DNA from: DATKAB01 sp964542745
GTDB lineage: Bacteria; Eisenbacteria; RBG-16-71-46
Assembly: GCA_964542745.1 (NCBI GenBank)
Contig: CAZIVR010000006.1
Coordinates: 8,232 to 72,231 of the forward strand
DNA: 64,000 bases
Direction: 5' to 3'
Shown here: one piece after another, positions 55,094-64,000 of the stretch
Numbering within the stretch: position 1 is the stretch's first letter
How the letters are laid out: each line of letters starts with the position of its first letter
Notes under the pieces: model-generated
What the model was told of the DNA's origin: nothing
Seen by the model: only the letters and a program-made list of their open reading frames with translations
Databases searched by the model: none
Position numbers and translations under genes: made by a program

Positions 55094-57415
55094 TTGAAGC
55101 TCCCCCGCCTCCCCGGCTTCCTTTCGCCTTCCCCGTCCCGCTCCGCCGCCGCCTTCGCGAGCCTCGCCGCGCTGGCCGCGCTCGCGATCCCGGCGGGTGG
55201 CGCGCTCGCCTCCGGGCCCTTCTCCGGCAGCCGCGGCCACATCCGGCTCTCCCCGCCGCGCGTCGAGCGGGCGCCCAGGCTCGACGGCATCCTCGAGCCC
55301 GGCGAGTGGGACCACGCCGCGGTGCTCGACTCCTTCACCAATTCCCGGCCGGTGGAGGGCGTGCGCGACACGCTCGGCACGGTCGCCTACGTGATGTACG
55401 ACGACCAGAACCTGTACGTGGGCTTCCGCTGCCTCGACGACCCGCGGAAGGTGCAGGCCCCGGTAGTGCCCCGCGACCAGGTCTGGCAGGGCGACTGGGT
55501 CGGCGTCTCGATCGACACCTACAACGACAAGCAGCGCGCGTTCTTCCTGTGCTCCAACCCGATCGGCATCCAGATGGACGGCGTGGACCAGGAGGGATCG
55601 GACAGCGACATGGCGCCCGACTTCCAGTTCACGACCCGCGGCCACGTCCACGACCGGGGCTACGACGTCGAGATGGCGATCCCGTTCCGCACCCTGCGCT
55701 TCACGCCGGGCGAGCACGTGACGTTCGGTTTCCAGGCGATCCGCGACGTGAAGCGCAACGGCACGCACGCCTACTGGGCGCCGGTGACGCGCAACGTCAA
55801 CAGCTACTTCGTGCAGATGGGGGCGCTCGAGGGCCTGCGTGGCGTGCGGCCGGGGCGCAACCTGCAGCTCAACCCCGAGCACACCACCACCACCCTCGGC
55901 CAGCGCCTGCCGGGCGGGCTGAGCTACGAGGAGCCGCGCGGGCGCTTCGGCCTCGGCGCCAAGTACGGCATCACCAGCAACCTGATCGCCGACGTCGCCG
56001 TGACGCCCGACTTCAGCCAGGTCGAGGCCGACGCCGGCGTGGTGGACGTGAACTCGCGCTTCGCGATCTTCTTCCCCGAGAAGCGCCCGTTCTTCCTCGA
56101 GGGCGCCGACCTCTTCAGCACCCCGATCAATCTCGTGTACACGCGCCGCATCGTGGACCCGCTCTACGGCGGCAAGCTCACCGGGAAGCTGGGCCGCACC
56201 TCGGTCGGCGTGCTCACCGCGGCCGACCGCAGCTCGGGCGAAGGCGTGGCCACGCTCCCCAACGAATTCAATCCCTACCTCGACCGCGACGCGCAGTTCT
56301 CGATCCTCCGGGTGCGGCAGGACGTCCTGAAGAACTCCTACGTCGGCCTGCTCGGCGGCCAGCGCGTGCTGCGCGACCAGTACAACCGCGGCGCCGGGCT
56401 CGACGGCCGGTTCAAGTGGGGCGGGAAGTACGGCTTCGACTGGCAGGGCGTCCAGAGCTGGAGCCGCGACCGCAACTACGAGGGGGCGATCGCGCGTCTC
56501 GACGCGGGGCAGCTCGCCGCGCTCGACCCGCAGGTGGCGAGCCGGCGCGGCCAGTACCGCTCCGGCAACGCCTGGTCGGGACGCCTGTCCCGCGACACCC
56601 GGCGGCTCAACCTGCGGCTGCGGGGAACCGGCGTCGCCCCCGACTTCGCGGCCGACATGGGCTTCGTGGACCGCAAGGACCAGATGTCGTGGGAGGCGGT
56701 GGCGATCCCCCGCCTCCCGGGCAAGGCCGGCGACTGGTACAACGAGCTGCGGTCGGTGATGGTCTACGAGCGCGTCCACAACTACTCGGGCAGCCGCTTC
56801 ACCGACGAGGCCTACTCGGTGGTGCTGGAGGGCGACTTCCACCGCGCGAGCTGGGCCGGGCACGAGACCAACAAGCGCATGTACCGGCTGGGCGGCGCCG
56901 AGTTCCGCGACATCTACCGGCACGCGTTCTGGGGCGGCACCAACGGCTGGCGCGGCGTGCGCCCGTGGGCGGTGTTCGTGTGGGGCGACCAGGTGGTGTT
57001 CGAGGAGGCGGTGCGCGGCCGCGACATGCGCGCGGAGCTGGGCGGCGACCTGCGCTTCAGCCCGCAGTTCGACGGCGAATTCTCGGTGCGGCTGAGCCGG
57101 GTGTGGCGCGACCAGAACGACAGCCGCTTCGCGGAGCAACTGATCCCGCGGGTGCGGGTCTCGTACCAGTTCAGCCGCGAGCTGGCGCTGCGCTGGATCA
57201 CCGAGATGCGGGTGCGCCGCCGCTACGACGTGAACGAGGTGAAGGTGAGCGAAACGCACCGGCTCACGCCCGACGTGCTGCTCAGTTACTACGTGCGCCC
57301 CGGAACCGTGATGTACGTGGGCTACGGCGCCTTCCTGCAGGGCCCGGACACCGAGGCCCTCCGCCCCGAGCGCAGCAGCGTGTTCACCAAGCTCAGCTAC
57401 CTCTGGCAGATGTAG
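55094..57415 (+). CDS. DUF5916 / CBM9-like outer-membrane protein
   Basis: About 773 residues from a TTG start. A signal peptide (residues about 1-40) precedes a CBM9-like domain (about 55-245: LDGILEPGEWDHAAVLDSF, VGFRCLDD, WQGDWVGVSIDTYND). Beyond residue 280 lies the DUF5916 beta-barrel: AKYGITSNLIADVAVTPDFSQVEADAG, FFPEKRPFFLEGAD, ending KLSYLWQM, an aromatic barrel terminus. The family is abundant in Bacteroidota and Gemmatimonadota; it may bind or pass carbohydrate. Start is uncertain: GTG at 55076 or ATG at 55016 also fit. Its 3' end overlaps the convergent ATPase gene by 23 bp. Confidence 0.85.
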   Translation: MKLPRLPGFLSPSPSRSAAAFASLAALAALAIPAGGALASGPFSGSRGHIRLSPPRVERAPRLDGILEPGEWDHAAVLDSFTNSRPVEGVRDTLGTVAYVMYDDQNLYVGFRCLDDPRKVQAPVVPRDQVWQGDWVGVSIDTYNDKQRAFFLCSNPIGIQMDGVDQEGSDSDMAPDFQFTTRGHVHDRGYDVEMAIPFRTLRFTPGEHVTFGFQAIRDVKRNGTHAYWAPVTRNVNSYFVQMGALEGLRGVRPGRNLQLNPEHTTTTLGQRLPGGLSYEEPRGRFGLGAKYGITSNLIADVAVTPDFSQVEADAGVVDVNSRFAIFFPEKRPFFLEGADLFSTPINLVYTRRIVDPLYGGKLTGKLGRTSVGVLTAADRSSGEGVATLPNEFNPYLDRDAQFSILRVRQDVLKNSYVGLLGGQRVLRDQYNRGAGLDGRFKWGGKYGFDWQGVQSWSRDRNYEGAIARLDAGQLAALDPQVASRRGQYRSGNAWSGRLSRDTRRLNLRLRGTGVAPDFAADMGFVDRKDQMSWEAVAIPRLPGKAGDWYNELRSVMVYERVHNYSGSRFTDEAYSVVLEGDFHRASWAGHETNKRMYRLGGAEFRDIYRHAFWGGTNGWRGVRPWAVFVWGDQVVFEEAVRGRDMRAELGGDLRFSPQFDGEFSVRLSRVWRDQNDSRFAEQLIPRVRVSYQFSRELALRWITEMRVRRRYDVNEVKVSETHRLTPDVLLSYYVRPGTVMYVGYGAFLQGPDTEALRPERSSVFTKLSYLWQM

Positions 57416-59039
57416 GGGCGCGAGGTCGCGCGGCGCGGCGCCCGGCGCGCTTCGGAGTCTCCACGGCCTCCCCCCATCTCGAGAGAAACGCGGTGATGAA
57501 GCCGTGCTGCCCGCCCGCGTCGGCCGCGAGCGGCGCGAGCGCCATCGCCACCGACAGCGCGAGGTGGTAGCCCTCCGAGCGTGAGGCCACGGCTCGCCGA
57601 TAGGCGGGATGGGCGTCGTTGATCCAGACCGTCGCGTCCACCAGCCGGCCCAACTCCTGGTCCTCCGTTCGGGTCTGGTACTGGATCGTCAGGCCGTATC
57701 GGGCGGGGCGCGTGGCCCCGCGTGCCGCGGGAAGCTGGGTGCTGGCGCTCGGCGCACTTGCCGGGGCCTCGGACGAAGCACGCGCCTCGGGATCGGGCGG
57801 CGAAGATCCGTCGGGGACGAAGGCGGCGTTCTCCTCGAGGGTGGCCGCGGTCGCGTCGCGATCGATCAGGCCGTCGGCGGCGGTTCCAATCGATGCGGCC
57901 AGGAAGGCCGGAGCGTCGCTGTTCGCCCCCGGCCTTCCGATCGGCAGCCTCCGCTGCCCGCCGAGCCGCTGCTCCACAAGGGAGGCGAGCATCGGGAAGT
58001 CGTCGGCCAGGTTCACCAGCACGTTCTCGAGATCTCGTTCGACCGGACGCGCGGCCCGGCGCTGGGCCGGCACGCCCCCATCGTGCGAGTCTCCCCATGC
58101 CGCGAGTTGCTGCGTAACCGCCTCCTGGATCGCACGCCGGTAAGCCAAGTAGGTGGCACCTCGCGGACCCGTGCGGATGAAGTCTCCCTTGCTGAGCGTC
58201 AGGCACTCCGCGAGCGCAGGAGCTTCGATGAGACCGGCCACCCGATCGGGCCGCGTTGGCGTCACGCCCAGCCAGTCCCATCCGCGCTTGATCACCTTTC
58301 CGTAGGTGCTGACCGCGAGCCCCCGGCGATCCTCCGGCAGCGGCAGGGATTCGCGCACCAGCCAGCCCATCGCCGAGGGCTTGCGCTTGCGCATCAACCT
58401 GATCGAGAGCACCGCATGCTCGGACCCGCGGTGCGCTTCGCGCGGAACGGGGCGGCCGTTCACCTCGAATTCGACCGAGTGGCGGTAGAGCGGGAGCAGC
58501 AGGTCGTCGAAACCGGGATCCAGCAGCGCCTCGAAGTGGCGGCGCAGCGCGGCCTCGATGAATCCCGGGTCGAGCAATGCGGAGAGCGGGTTGGCGAGCT
58601 TGAGCCGGATCGCCGTTCCCTGCGATCCCACCAGGCCAGGCGGAGAGGGCAGCCACTTCCATGGGGCCTTGTGCCTGCCGGAGAGAGACCAGGTCGTGGC
58701 TGCATGGGACTTGCCGCGGCGCGTCTCCGTCACGACTTCCTCACAGACGAGCAACCCCAGCTTGATTCCGACGCCGGCGAAACCGATTCCCGCTCCGCGC
58801 GTCTTGGTGCTGGTCGCGAGGTCGTGGTAGCGCGCGAGATCGCGCCGCTGCATTCCCGAACCGTTGTCGGTGACCGTCAGCGTGGCTGCGGCGGCGTCCG
58901 CCCGGAAGACGATGCGCCGGGCGCCGGAGTCGAGCGAGTTCGCGACGATCTCGGTGAGGATCGTCTCTTCGACGCCTCCCGGATAGGCATCACGCAGGTC
59001 CTCGAGCAGGTGGTGGAGATCAACACGGGTTTCACCCAT
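57393..59039 (-). CDS. GHKL-fold ATPase (Hsp90/MutL/MORC-like) beside the CRISPR array
   Basis: A 548-residue soluble protein. N-terminal GHKL motifs are intact: ILTEIVANSLDSGA (Asn34 binds Mg-ATP), VTDNGSGM at 56-63 and GIGFAGVGIKLGLL around 82-95. A transducer-like second domain extends to about 330; the rest is poorly conserved with a Pro/Ala/Ser linker, ending in an Arg-rich tail. Similar stand-alone GHKL ATPases occur in phage-defence loci, but this one matches no named system I can identify. ATG with GAGG six bases upstream. It is the nearest gene to the old end of the CRISPR array, about 200 bp away. No partner nuclease is in the window. Confidence 0.8.
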   Translation of the reverse strand: MGETRVDLHHLLEDLRDAYPGGVEETILTEIVANSLDSGARRIVFRADAAAATLTVTDNGSGMQRRDLARYHDLATSTKTRGAGIGFAGVGIKLGLLVCEEVVTETRRGKSHAATTWSLSGRHKAPWKWLPSPPGLVGSQGTAIRLKLANPLSALLDPGFIEAALRRHFEALLDPGFDDLLLPLYRHSVEFEVNGRPVPREAHRGSEHAVLSIRLMRKRKPSAMGWLVRESLPLPEDRRGLAVSTYGKVIKRGWDWLGVTPTRPDRVAGLIEAPALAECLTLSKGDFIRTGPRGATYLAYRRAIQEAVTQQLAAWGDSHDGGVPAQRRAARPVERDLENVLVNLADDFPMLASLVEQRLGGQRRLPIGRPGANSDAPAFLAASIGTAADGLIDRDATAATLEENAAFVPDGSSPPDPEARASSEAPASAPSASTQLPAARGATRPARYGLTIQYQTRTEDQELGRLVDATVWINDAHPAYRRAVASRSEGYHLALSVAMALAPLAADAGGQHGFITAFLSRWGEAVETPKRAGRRAARPRAPTSARGS

Positions 59040-59241
59040 ATGGCCTCGCGAAATCGTCGGCGCTTGATGGCGGCTGCCTGAAGCGCAACTCCCCCTGTCG
59101 CGCCTCCGGAGCGAAATCGTACTCGAATCGGGAAACGAGCGGGGAACCCGATCGTTGGGGTTGCTCGTCCCGAGATATTTCGGGCTGTTCCTTCACTCGC
59201 GGAAAGCCCGGCTTCCGCCCCGGCGGTTTCGTGCTCCGCCC
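59040..59241. other. Array-distal flank with probable decayed repeats
   Basis: No gene seen. Starting at 59181, exactly 61 bp before the first annotated repeat, 17 of 29 bases match the repeat consensus; at 59121 another 16 of 29 match, including GCGGGGAAC. They may be relics of eroded repeats. Confidence 0.35.
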
Positions 59242-62200
59242 CGGTTCATCCCCGCGCACGGGGAACTCTCGCTCGAAACGGGGAAGACGGTCACGGTCAA
59301 CGGTTCATCCCCGCGCGCGCGGGGAACTCTAGAGCGGCAGGGTTTCCGAAGCAAATTCAGCCGGTTCGTCCCCGCGCGCGCGGGGAACTCTGGTGGCGTG
59401 ATGAGCGCGACCGCAAGGCCGACGGTTCATCCCCGCGCGCGCGGGGAACTCCCTATGACGGCGCGCCGCCCGAAGGCTCGGGGCGGTTCATCCCCGCGCG
59501 CGCGGGGAACTCCCCTCGGCCACGCGGGGCTGCAATGCTGGCGTGCGGTCCATCCCCGCGCTCGCGGGGAACTCTCGAGGCCTCCGGCGATGCCGACGCC
59601 GACCTTCAGTTCATCCGCGCGCTCGCGGGGCACTCGACACCGAATCCTCGGCGATCGCCCCGCCGTCCGGTTCATCCCCGCGCCCGCGGGGAACTCATCG
59701 CCTCGAGATCCTCGTCCTCCGACACCCGCGGTTCATCCCCGCACGCGCGGGGAACTCCGGTAATCGACCTCGAGCGTGTGCTGCATCAGCGGTTCATCCC
59801 CGCACGCGCGCGGAACTCGCCATCAGATAGACGCGGCTAGCCACGGTCGCCGGTTCATCCCCGCACGCGCGGGGAACTCTTGCGTAGCTACCCACGGTCG
59901 CCCCCTTCCGCCGGTTCATCCCCGCACGCGCGGGGAACTCGCCTGCGGACGAGGGGGGCGAGCTGATGAACACGGTTCATCCCCGCACGCGCGGGGAACT
60001 CTTCCGGCGCTTGCGCTGGCGGGCGAGACCGGCCGGTTCATCCCCGCACGCGCGGGGAACTCCGCTTGCTCTTCACCGCGTCCTGGAGTGCTCGCGGTTC
60101 ATCCCCGCACGCGCGGGGAACTCGACACCCACAGCGTTCAGGGCTGGCCCGCGGGCGGTTCATCCCCGCACGCGCGGGGAACTCATCTGGGACTCGACCG
60201 AGGTGGAGGAGGACACCGGTTCATCCCCGCACGCGCGGGGAACTCTCCGCCCGTCCGCGTCTCGAATCGAGGAAGCCCGGTTCATCCCCGCACGCGCGGG
60301 GAACTCTCTCCTCGAGCGCCTGGGACCGCACCAGCTCCCGCGGTTCATCCCCGCACGCGCGGGGAACTCGGCACCATGAAGTCGCGGACTCGTTGGGCCG
60401 CCGGTTCATCCCCGCACGCGCGGGGAACTCGGATGGAGCCTCACGCCGGGTGACAGCGCCAGCGGTTCATCCCCGCACGCGCGGGGAACTCACGAACGTC
60501 CTGAAGCTGCCCTTCCACTGGACCGGTTCATCCCCGCACGCGCGGGGAACTCCTTCCTGTTCACCTTCCCGTTCTGCATCCAGAACGGTTCATCCCCGCA
60601 CGCGCGGGGAACTCGGCCCGAACCTGATCGCCGAACGCACGGAGGCCGGTTCATCCCCGCACGCGCGGGGAACTCTCGGGCTACTACAACGATTCGGACA
60701 CCGATCACGGTTCATCCCCGCACGCGCGGGGAACTCAACGGTAACGGGCAGCACGAGCGCAACACGGCCGGTTCATCCCCGCACGCGCGGGGAACTCGTG
60801 AAGGCGGACGAAAACCGCTCGCCTTCCGGCGGTTCATCCCCGCACGCGCGGGGAACTCCCGACGCAAAATTCAACCCCGCCCACTACGGTCGGTTCATCC
60901 CCGCACGCGCGGGGAACTCGATTGCCGTCATTGCTTGGCCGGTGCTGCCAGAGGTTCATCCCCGCACGCGCGGGGAACTCTGAGCGGGGGGAGCAGCAGC
61001 GAGCCAATGAGCCAGGTTCATCCCCGCACGCGCGGGGAACTCACGGCGGGGCTAGGCGGAACGCTCGCGGTTGTCGGTTCATCCCCGCACGCGCGGGGAA
61101 CTCGGATCGCCCGGGCAGCCAATGGGGTCGTGCGACGGTTCATCCCCGCACGCGCGGGGAACTCGTACAACGGCGCGAAGAAGTAGATGCGCCAGTCGGT
61201 TCATCCCCGCACGCGCGGGGAACTCGACCGCAAGGTGGGTGCATGGCGGGTGCGCTATCGGTTCATCCCCGCACGCGCGGGGAACTCCTCGCCGAGCCCG
61301 GAGAGGGCGGCAAGGAGGGCGGTTCATCCCCGCACGCGCGGGGAACTCCCGCTCATGGAGCGGATGCGGTGAGCGGGCGGCGGTTCATCCCCGCACGCGC
61401 GGGGAACTCCCCAACTGCTCAACGCAGGATTGCCGTCATTGCGGTTCATCCCCGCACGCGCGGGGAACTCGGCGGGCCGTAGAGCGAGTAGGCGGAGACG
61501 AGCGGTTCATCCCCGCACGCGCGGGGAACTCTCCTCCTAGAGCGAATTGGTTTGCGGCGCTGCCGGTTCATCCCCGCACGCGCGGGGAACTCGAACCGAA
61601 GCCGTAGGGTCGGACGGCCGGACGCGGTTCATCCCCGCACGCGCGGGGAACTCGGTCCAGTCCGACGCGCGGCGCTGGACGGCGACGGTTCATCCCCGCA
61701 CGCGCGGGGAACTCCGAGCCTTTCCAGCGTGCGAGGCTGGACAGGACGGTTCATCCCCGCACGCGCGGGGAACTCTGAGCCCAAGGTGGGTTCACGGTGG
61801 GGCCACGCGGTTCATCCCCGCACGCGCGGGGAACTCCCGCAGCCCGCCATTACCGCCGAAGATTTCTGCGGTTCATCCCCGCACGCGCGGGGAACTCGCC
61901 CGCAAGCTCAGCCCCGAACGCCGCAGCGCCGGTTCATCCCCGCACGCGCGGGGAACTCGCGAGAGCCAGTCTGTCGAAATCCTCCGCGAACGGTTCATCC
62001 CCGCACGCGCGGGGAACTCATGCCGCCTCGCTGGCCTAGCTCCCGTGCGGCCGGTTCATCCCCGCACGCGCGGGGAACTCGCAATTCCCGCCAGTGTGGG
62101 CCAGCGTCCAGCCGGTTCATCCCCGCACGCGCGGGGAACTCGGCCGCCGCACGGGACGCCGCAGAGGCCGCCGCGGTTCATCCCCGCACGCGCGGGGAAC

Positions 62201-64000
62201 TCTCGCCCCGGGCCTCGCCGCACAGGAGAAGGGCCGGTTCATCCCCGCACGCGCGGGGAACTCGAACGACGACTTGCTCGCCGACAGCCGCAACGAGGTT
62301 CATCCCCGCACGCGCGGGGAACTCAGGCGTACGTCGAAGCTGGCGGGCGCAAGACGCGGTTCATCCCCGCACGCGCGGGGAACTCGGTCCAGTCCGACGC
62401 GCGGCGCTGGACGGCGACGGTTCATCCCCGCACGCGCGGGGAACTCTGAAGAAGCAGGCCGCCCCGCACCTTCGCAAGCGGTTCATCCCCGCACGCGCGG
62501 GGAACTCAACGGCGCAAGCCCGAGCCCCGCCGCCTCGAACGGTTCATCCCCGCACGCGCGGGGAACTCCTGTTCCTGCTGGCGATTCCGCTAACGCCCTA
62601 CGGTTCATCCCCGCACGCGCGGGGAACTCACGCCGCCTCGCCGGCCTAGCTCTCGTGCGGCCGGTTCATCCCCGCACGCGCGGGGAACTCTTGAAGCCGC
62701 GAAGCTCGCCGACCTGTCGGGGCGGTTCATCCCCGCACGCGCGGGGAACTCCCGACCCGGCTTGGATGAAGGGGGGGCGCTGACGGTTCATCCCCGCACG
62801 CGCGGGGAACTCGCCGCAACCGCTGCCAGTCTACTGCGGAAGTGCGGTTCATCCCCGCACGCGCGGGGAACTCGGCACGTGCGCCTGTGGGCCGCACGTG
62901 TGCAACGGTTCATCCCCGCACGCGCGGGGAACTCTCTGTATGAGCACCGCCCCACGCGCAGGCGCGACCGGTTCATCCCCGCACGCGCGGGGAACTCGAA
63001 GCTCTCGAACCGAACGAGCATGCTGAAATCGGTTCATCCCCGCACGCGCGGGGAACTCGGCGGCAGCGGCGAGGCCGAAGAGGCAGACGGCGGTTCATCC
63101 CCGCACGCGCGGGGAACTCAAGCCCTTGCGGGGCGGCGTGTTCGTCGTCGTCGGTTCATCCCCGCACGCGCGGGGAACTCGTCCCGCAGCCTCGCGGCGT
63201 GGGCCTCGGCGGCGGTTCATCCCCGCACGCGCGGGGAACTCCCCATAGCCCCACGCGAATCGGGGCCGACAGACGGTTCATCCCCGCACGCGCGGGGAAC
63301 TCCGGCGCTTCGTCGTAATACTCGGCGCGCGAAACGGTTCATCCCCGCACGCGCGGGGAACTCTGGCGCTGGAAACGTGGTGGATCGTCGCCGGGCGGTT
63401 CATCCCCGCACGCGCGGGGAACTCGCGCTCAAGGCGTGTGTCGAGTGGGCCGACGCCGGTTCATCCCCGCACGCGCGGGGAACTCTGCGGTGGGTGTGGC
63501 CTCCTTCGCGCTTCGCGCGGTTCATCCCCGCACGCGCGGGGAACTCGAATACCTCGAAAAGCTCGGCGAGGTTTGGACCGGTTCATCCCCGCACGCGCGG
63601 GGAACTCTGGTGGCGTGAGGAACGCGAGCGGAAGGCCGACGGTTCATCCCCGCACGCGCGGGGAACTCGCCTTCGCCCCCACCGGCCCGCTTCCACGAAG
63701 CGGTTCATCCCCGCACGCGCGGGGAACTCGAAGGCGAACGGACACGCGCTCCCCGCTCCGGCGGTTCATCCCCGCACGCGCGGGGAACTCTCACGTCTCG
63801 GCCTCCTGTGGCGAACGGTTGACGGTTCATCCCCGCACGCGCGGGGAACTCGTCCACGGAAGCGGCTGGCGTGTTGCTTTCGGCGGTTCATCCCCGCACG
63901 CGCGGGGAACTCGAGCCGTCCCGCTTCAAGTATGACCCCGCCGTCGGTTCATCCCCGCACGCGCGGGGAACTCGAACGTGCGCAGAATTGCCTTTCTCTT
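59242..64000 (-). CRISPR. Type I-E-like CRISPR array, 78 repeats, open at right edge
   Basis: Repeats of 29 bp at a 61-bp period, plus-strand form starting CGGTTCATCC and ending GGGGAACTC, with a CCCCGC/GCGGGG stem. The complement (GAGTTCCCCGCG start, ATGAACCG end) is the type I-E repeat as transcribed, so transcription runs leftward and the leader lies beyond base 64000. I count 78 repeats and 77 complete spacers: 71 of 32 nt, four of 33 (59513, 60553, 60981, 61226) and two of 34 (60307, 62935). Repeats 1-8 (59242-59696) are degenerate: the first is 27 nt, 2-5 read CCCCGCGCGCGCGGGG, and 6-8 carry further changes. From repeat 9 (59729) they are nearly uniform, with CGCACGCG in the stem loop. 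No cas gene is in the window. Confidence 0.98.

Noticed and set aside
59155..63935. Long open frames across the CRISPR array translating as repeated HPRTRGEL or SSPHARGT motifs
   Set aside because: They are translations of the repeats in different frames and have no independent support.
57393..64000. cas genes or a Cas-like nuclease near the array
   Set aside because: The only gene beside the array is a GHKL ATPase; no Cas1, Cas2, Cas3 or Cascade motif is present in the window.
59242..64000. Spacers matching other parts of this window (self-targeting)
   Set aside because: None was noticed by eye; a proper alignment search of all 77 spacers would be needed to exclude it.

Overview
This is a GC-rich bacterial chromosome fragment, a draft scaffold with one run of 100 N. 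The organism looks like an uncultivated soil or sediment member of the FCB-like or Acidobacteria-like lineages. Clues are a large ADOP-type ABC permease, secreted NHL-propeller and Kelch proteins ending in FlgD/T9SS-type C-terminal domains, abundant sigma-54 response regulators and ECF sigma factors, a DUF5916 outer-membrane protein, and very high GC with many GTG starts. Candidatus Eisenbacteria or Gemmatimonadota would fit, but no rRNA or tRNA is present to settle it.

Layout. 0.4-4.8 kb: a sigma-54 response regulator coupled to a degenerate kinase-like protein, divergent from a hybrid histidine kinase. 5-7.7 kb: cold-shock protein, methylcrotonyl-CoA carboxylase-type carboxyltransferase, fatty-acid hydroxylase-like membrane protein. 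8-12.1 kb: an exported TPR-CHAT peptidase-like protein, convergent with a membrane anti-sigma candidate that is translationally coupled to an ECF sigma factor. 12.4-23.3 kb: three large secreted proteins: a repeat/Kelch surface protein containing the assembly gap, then two NHL proteins each with 6+6 propeller repeats. The first two of these genes share a conserved 85-bp leader. 24-31.4 kb: one operon of membrane fusion protein, ATPase, ADOP permease, NtrX-like regulator and NtrY-like kinase.

33-55 kb is dominated by minus-strand, tightly overlapping operons for sugar and redox chemistry. They encode a GMC oxidoreductase, double VOC protein, glucose 1-dehydrogenase and YHS protein; spondin and double DM13 proteins; two small proteins, MGH1-like glucosidase, amylo-alpha-1,6-glucosidase, aquaporin and uridine-kinase-like protein; and NDH-2, GH1 beta-glucosidase, a DM13-like protein, a GlcG/HbpS protein, a cupin and a gluconolactonase-like protein. 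An ECF sigma/zinc anti-sigma pair, a second orphan anti-sigma and a pentapeptide-repeat protein lie among them. Ten four-base stop/start overlaps occur in the window, seven of them GTGA. A DUF5916 outer-membrane protein and a GHKL ATPase follow.

59.2-64 kb is a long type I-E-like CRISPR array: 78 repeats and 77 complete spacers, running off the right edge. Repeat orientation and decay at the left end show that it is read leftward, so leader and cas genes should lie beyond base 64000. The spacers themselves hold information: one exact duplicate, several diverged pairs whose differences fall on codon third positions, and two spacers that overlap by 14 nt and thereby reveal an AAG motif beside a protospacer. 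The two most interesting hypotheses are this internal record of phage targets and the CHAT / anti-sigma / ECF sigma module at 8-12 kb.
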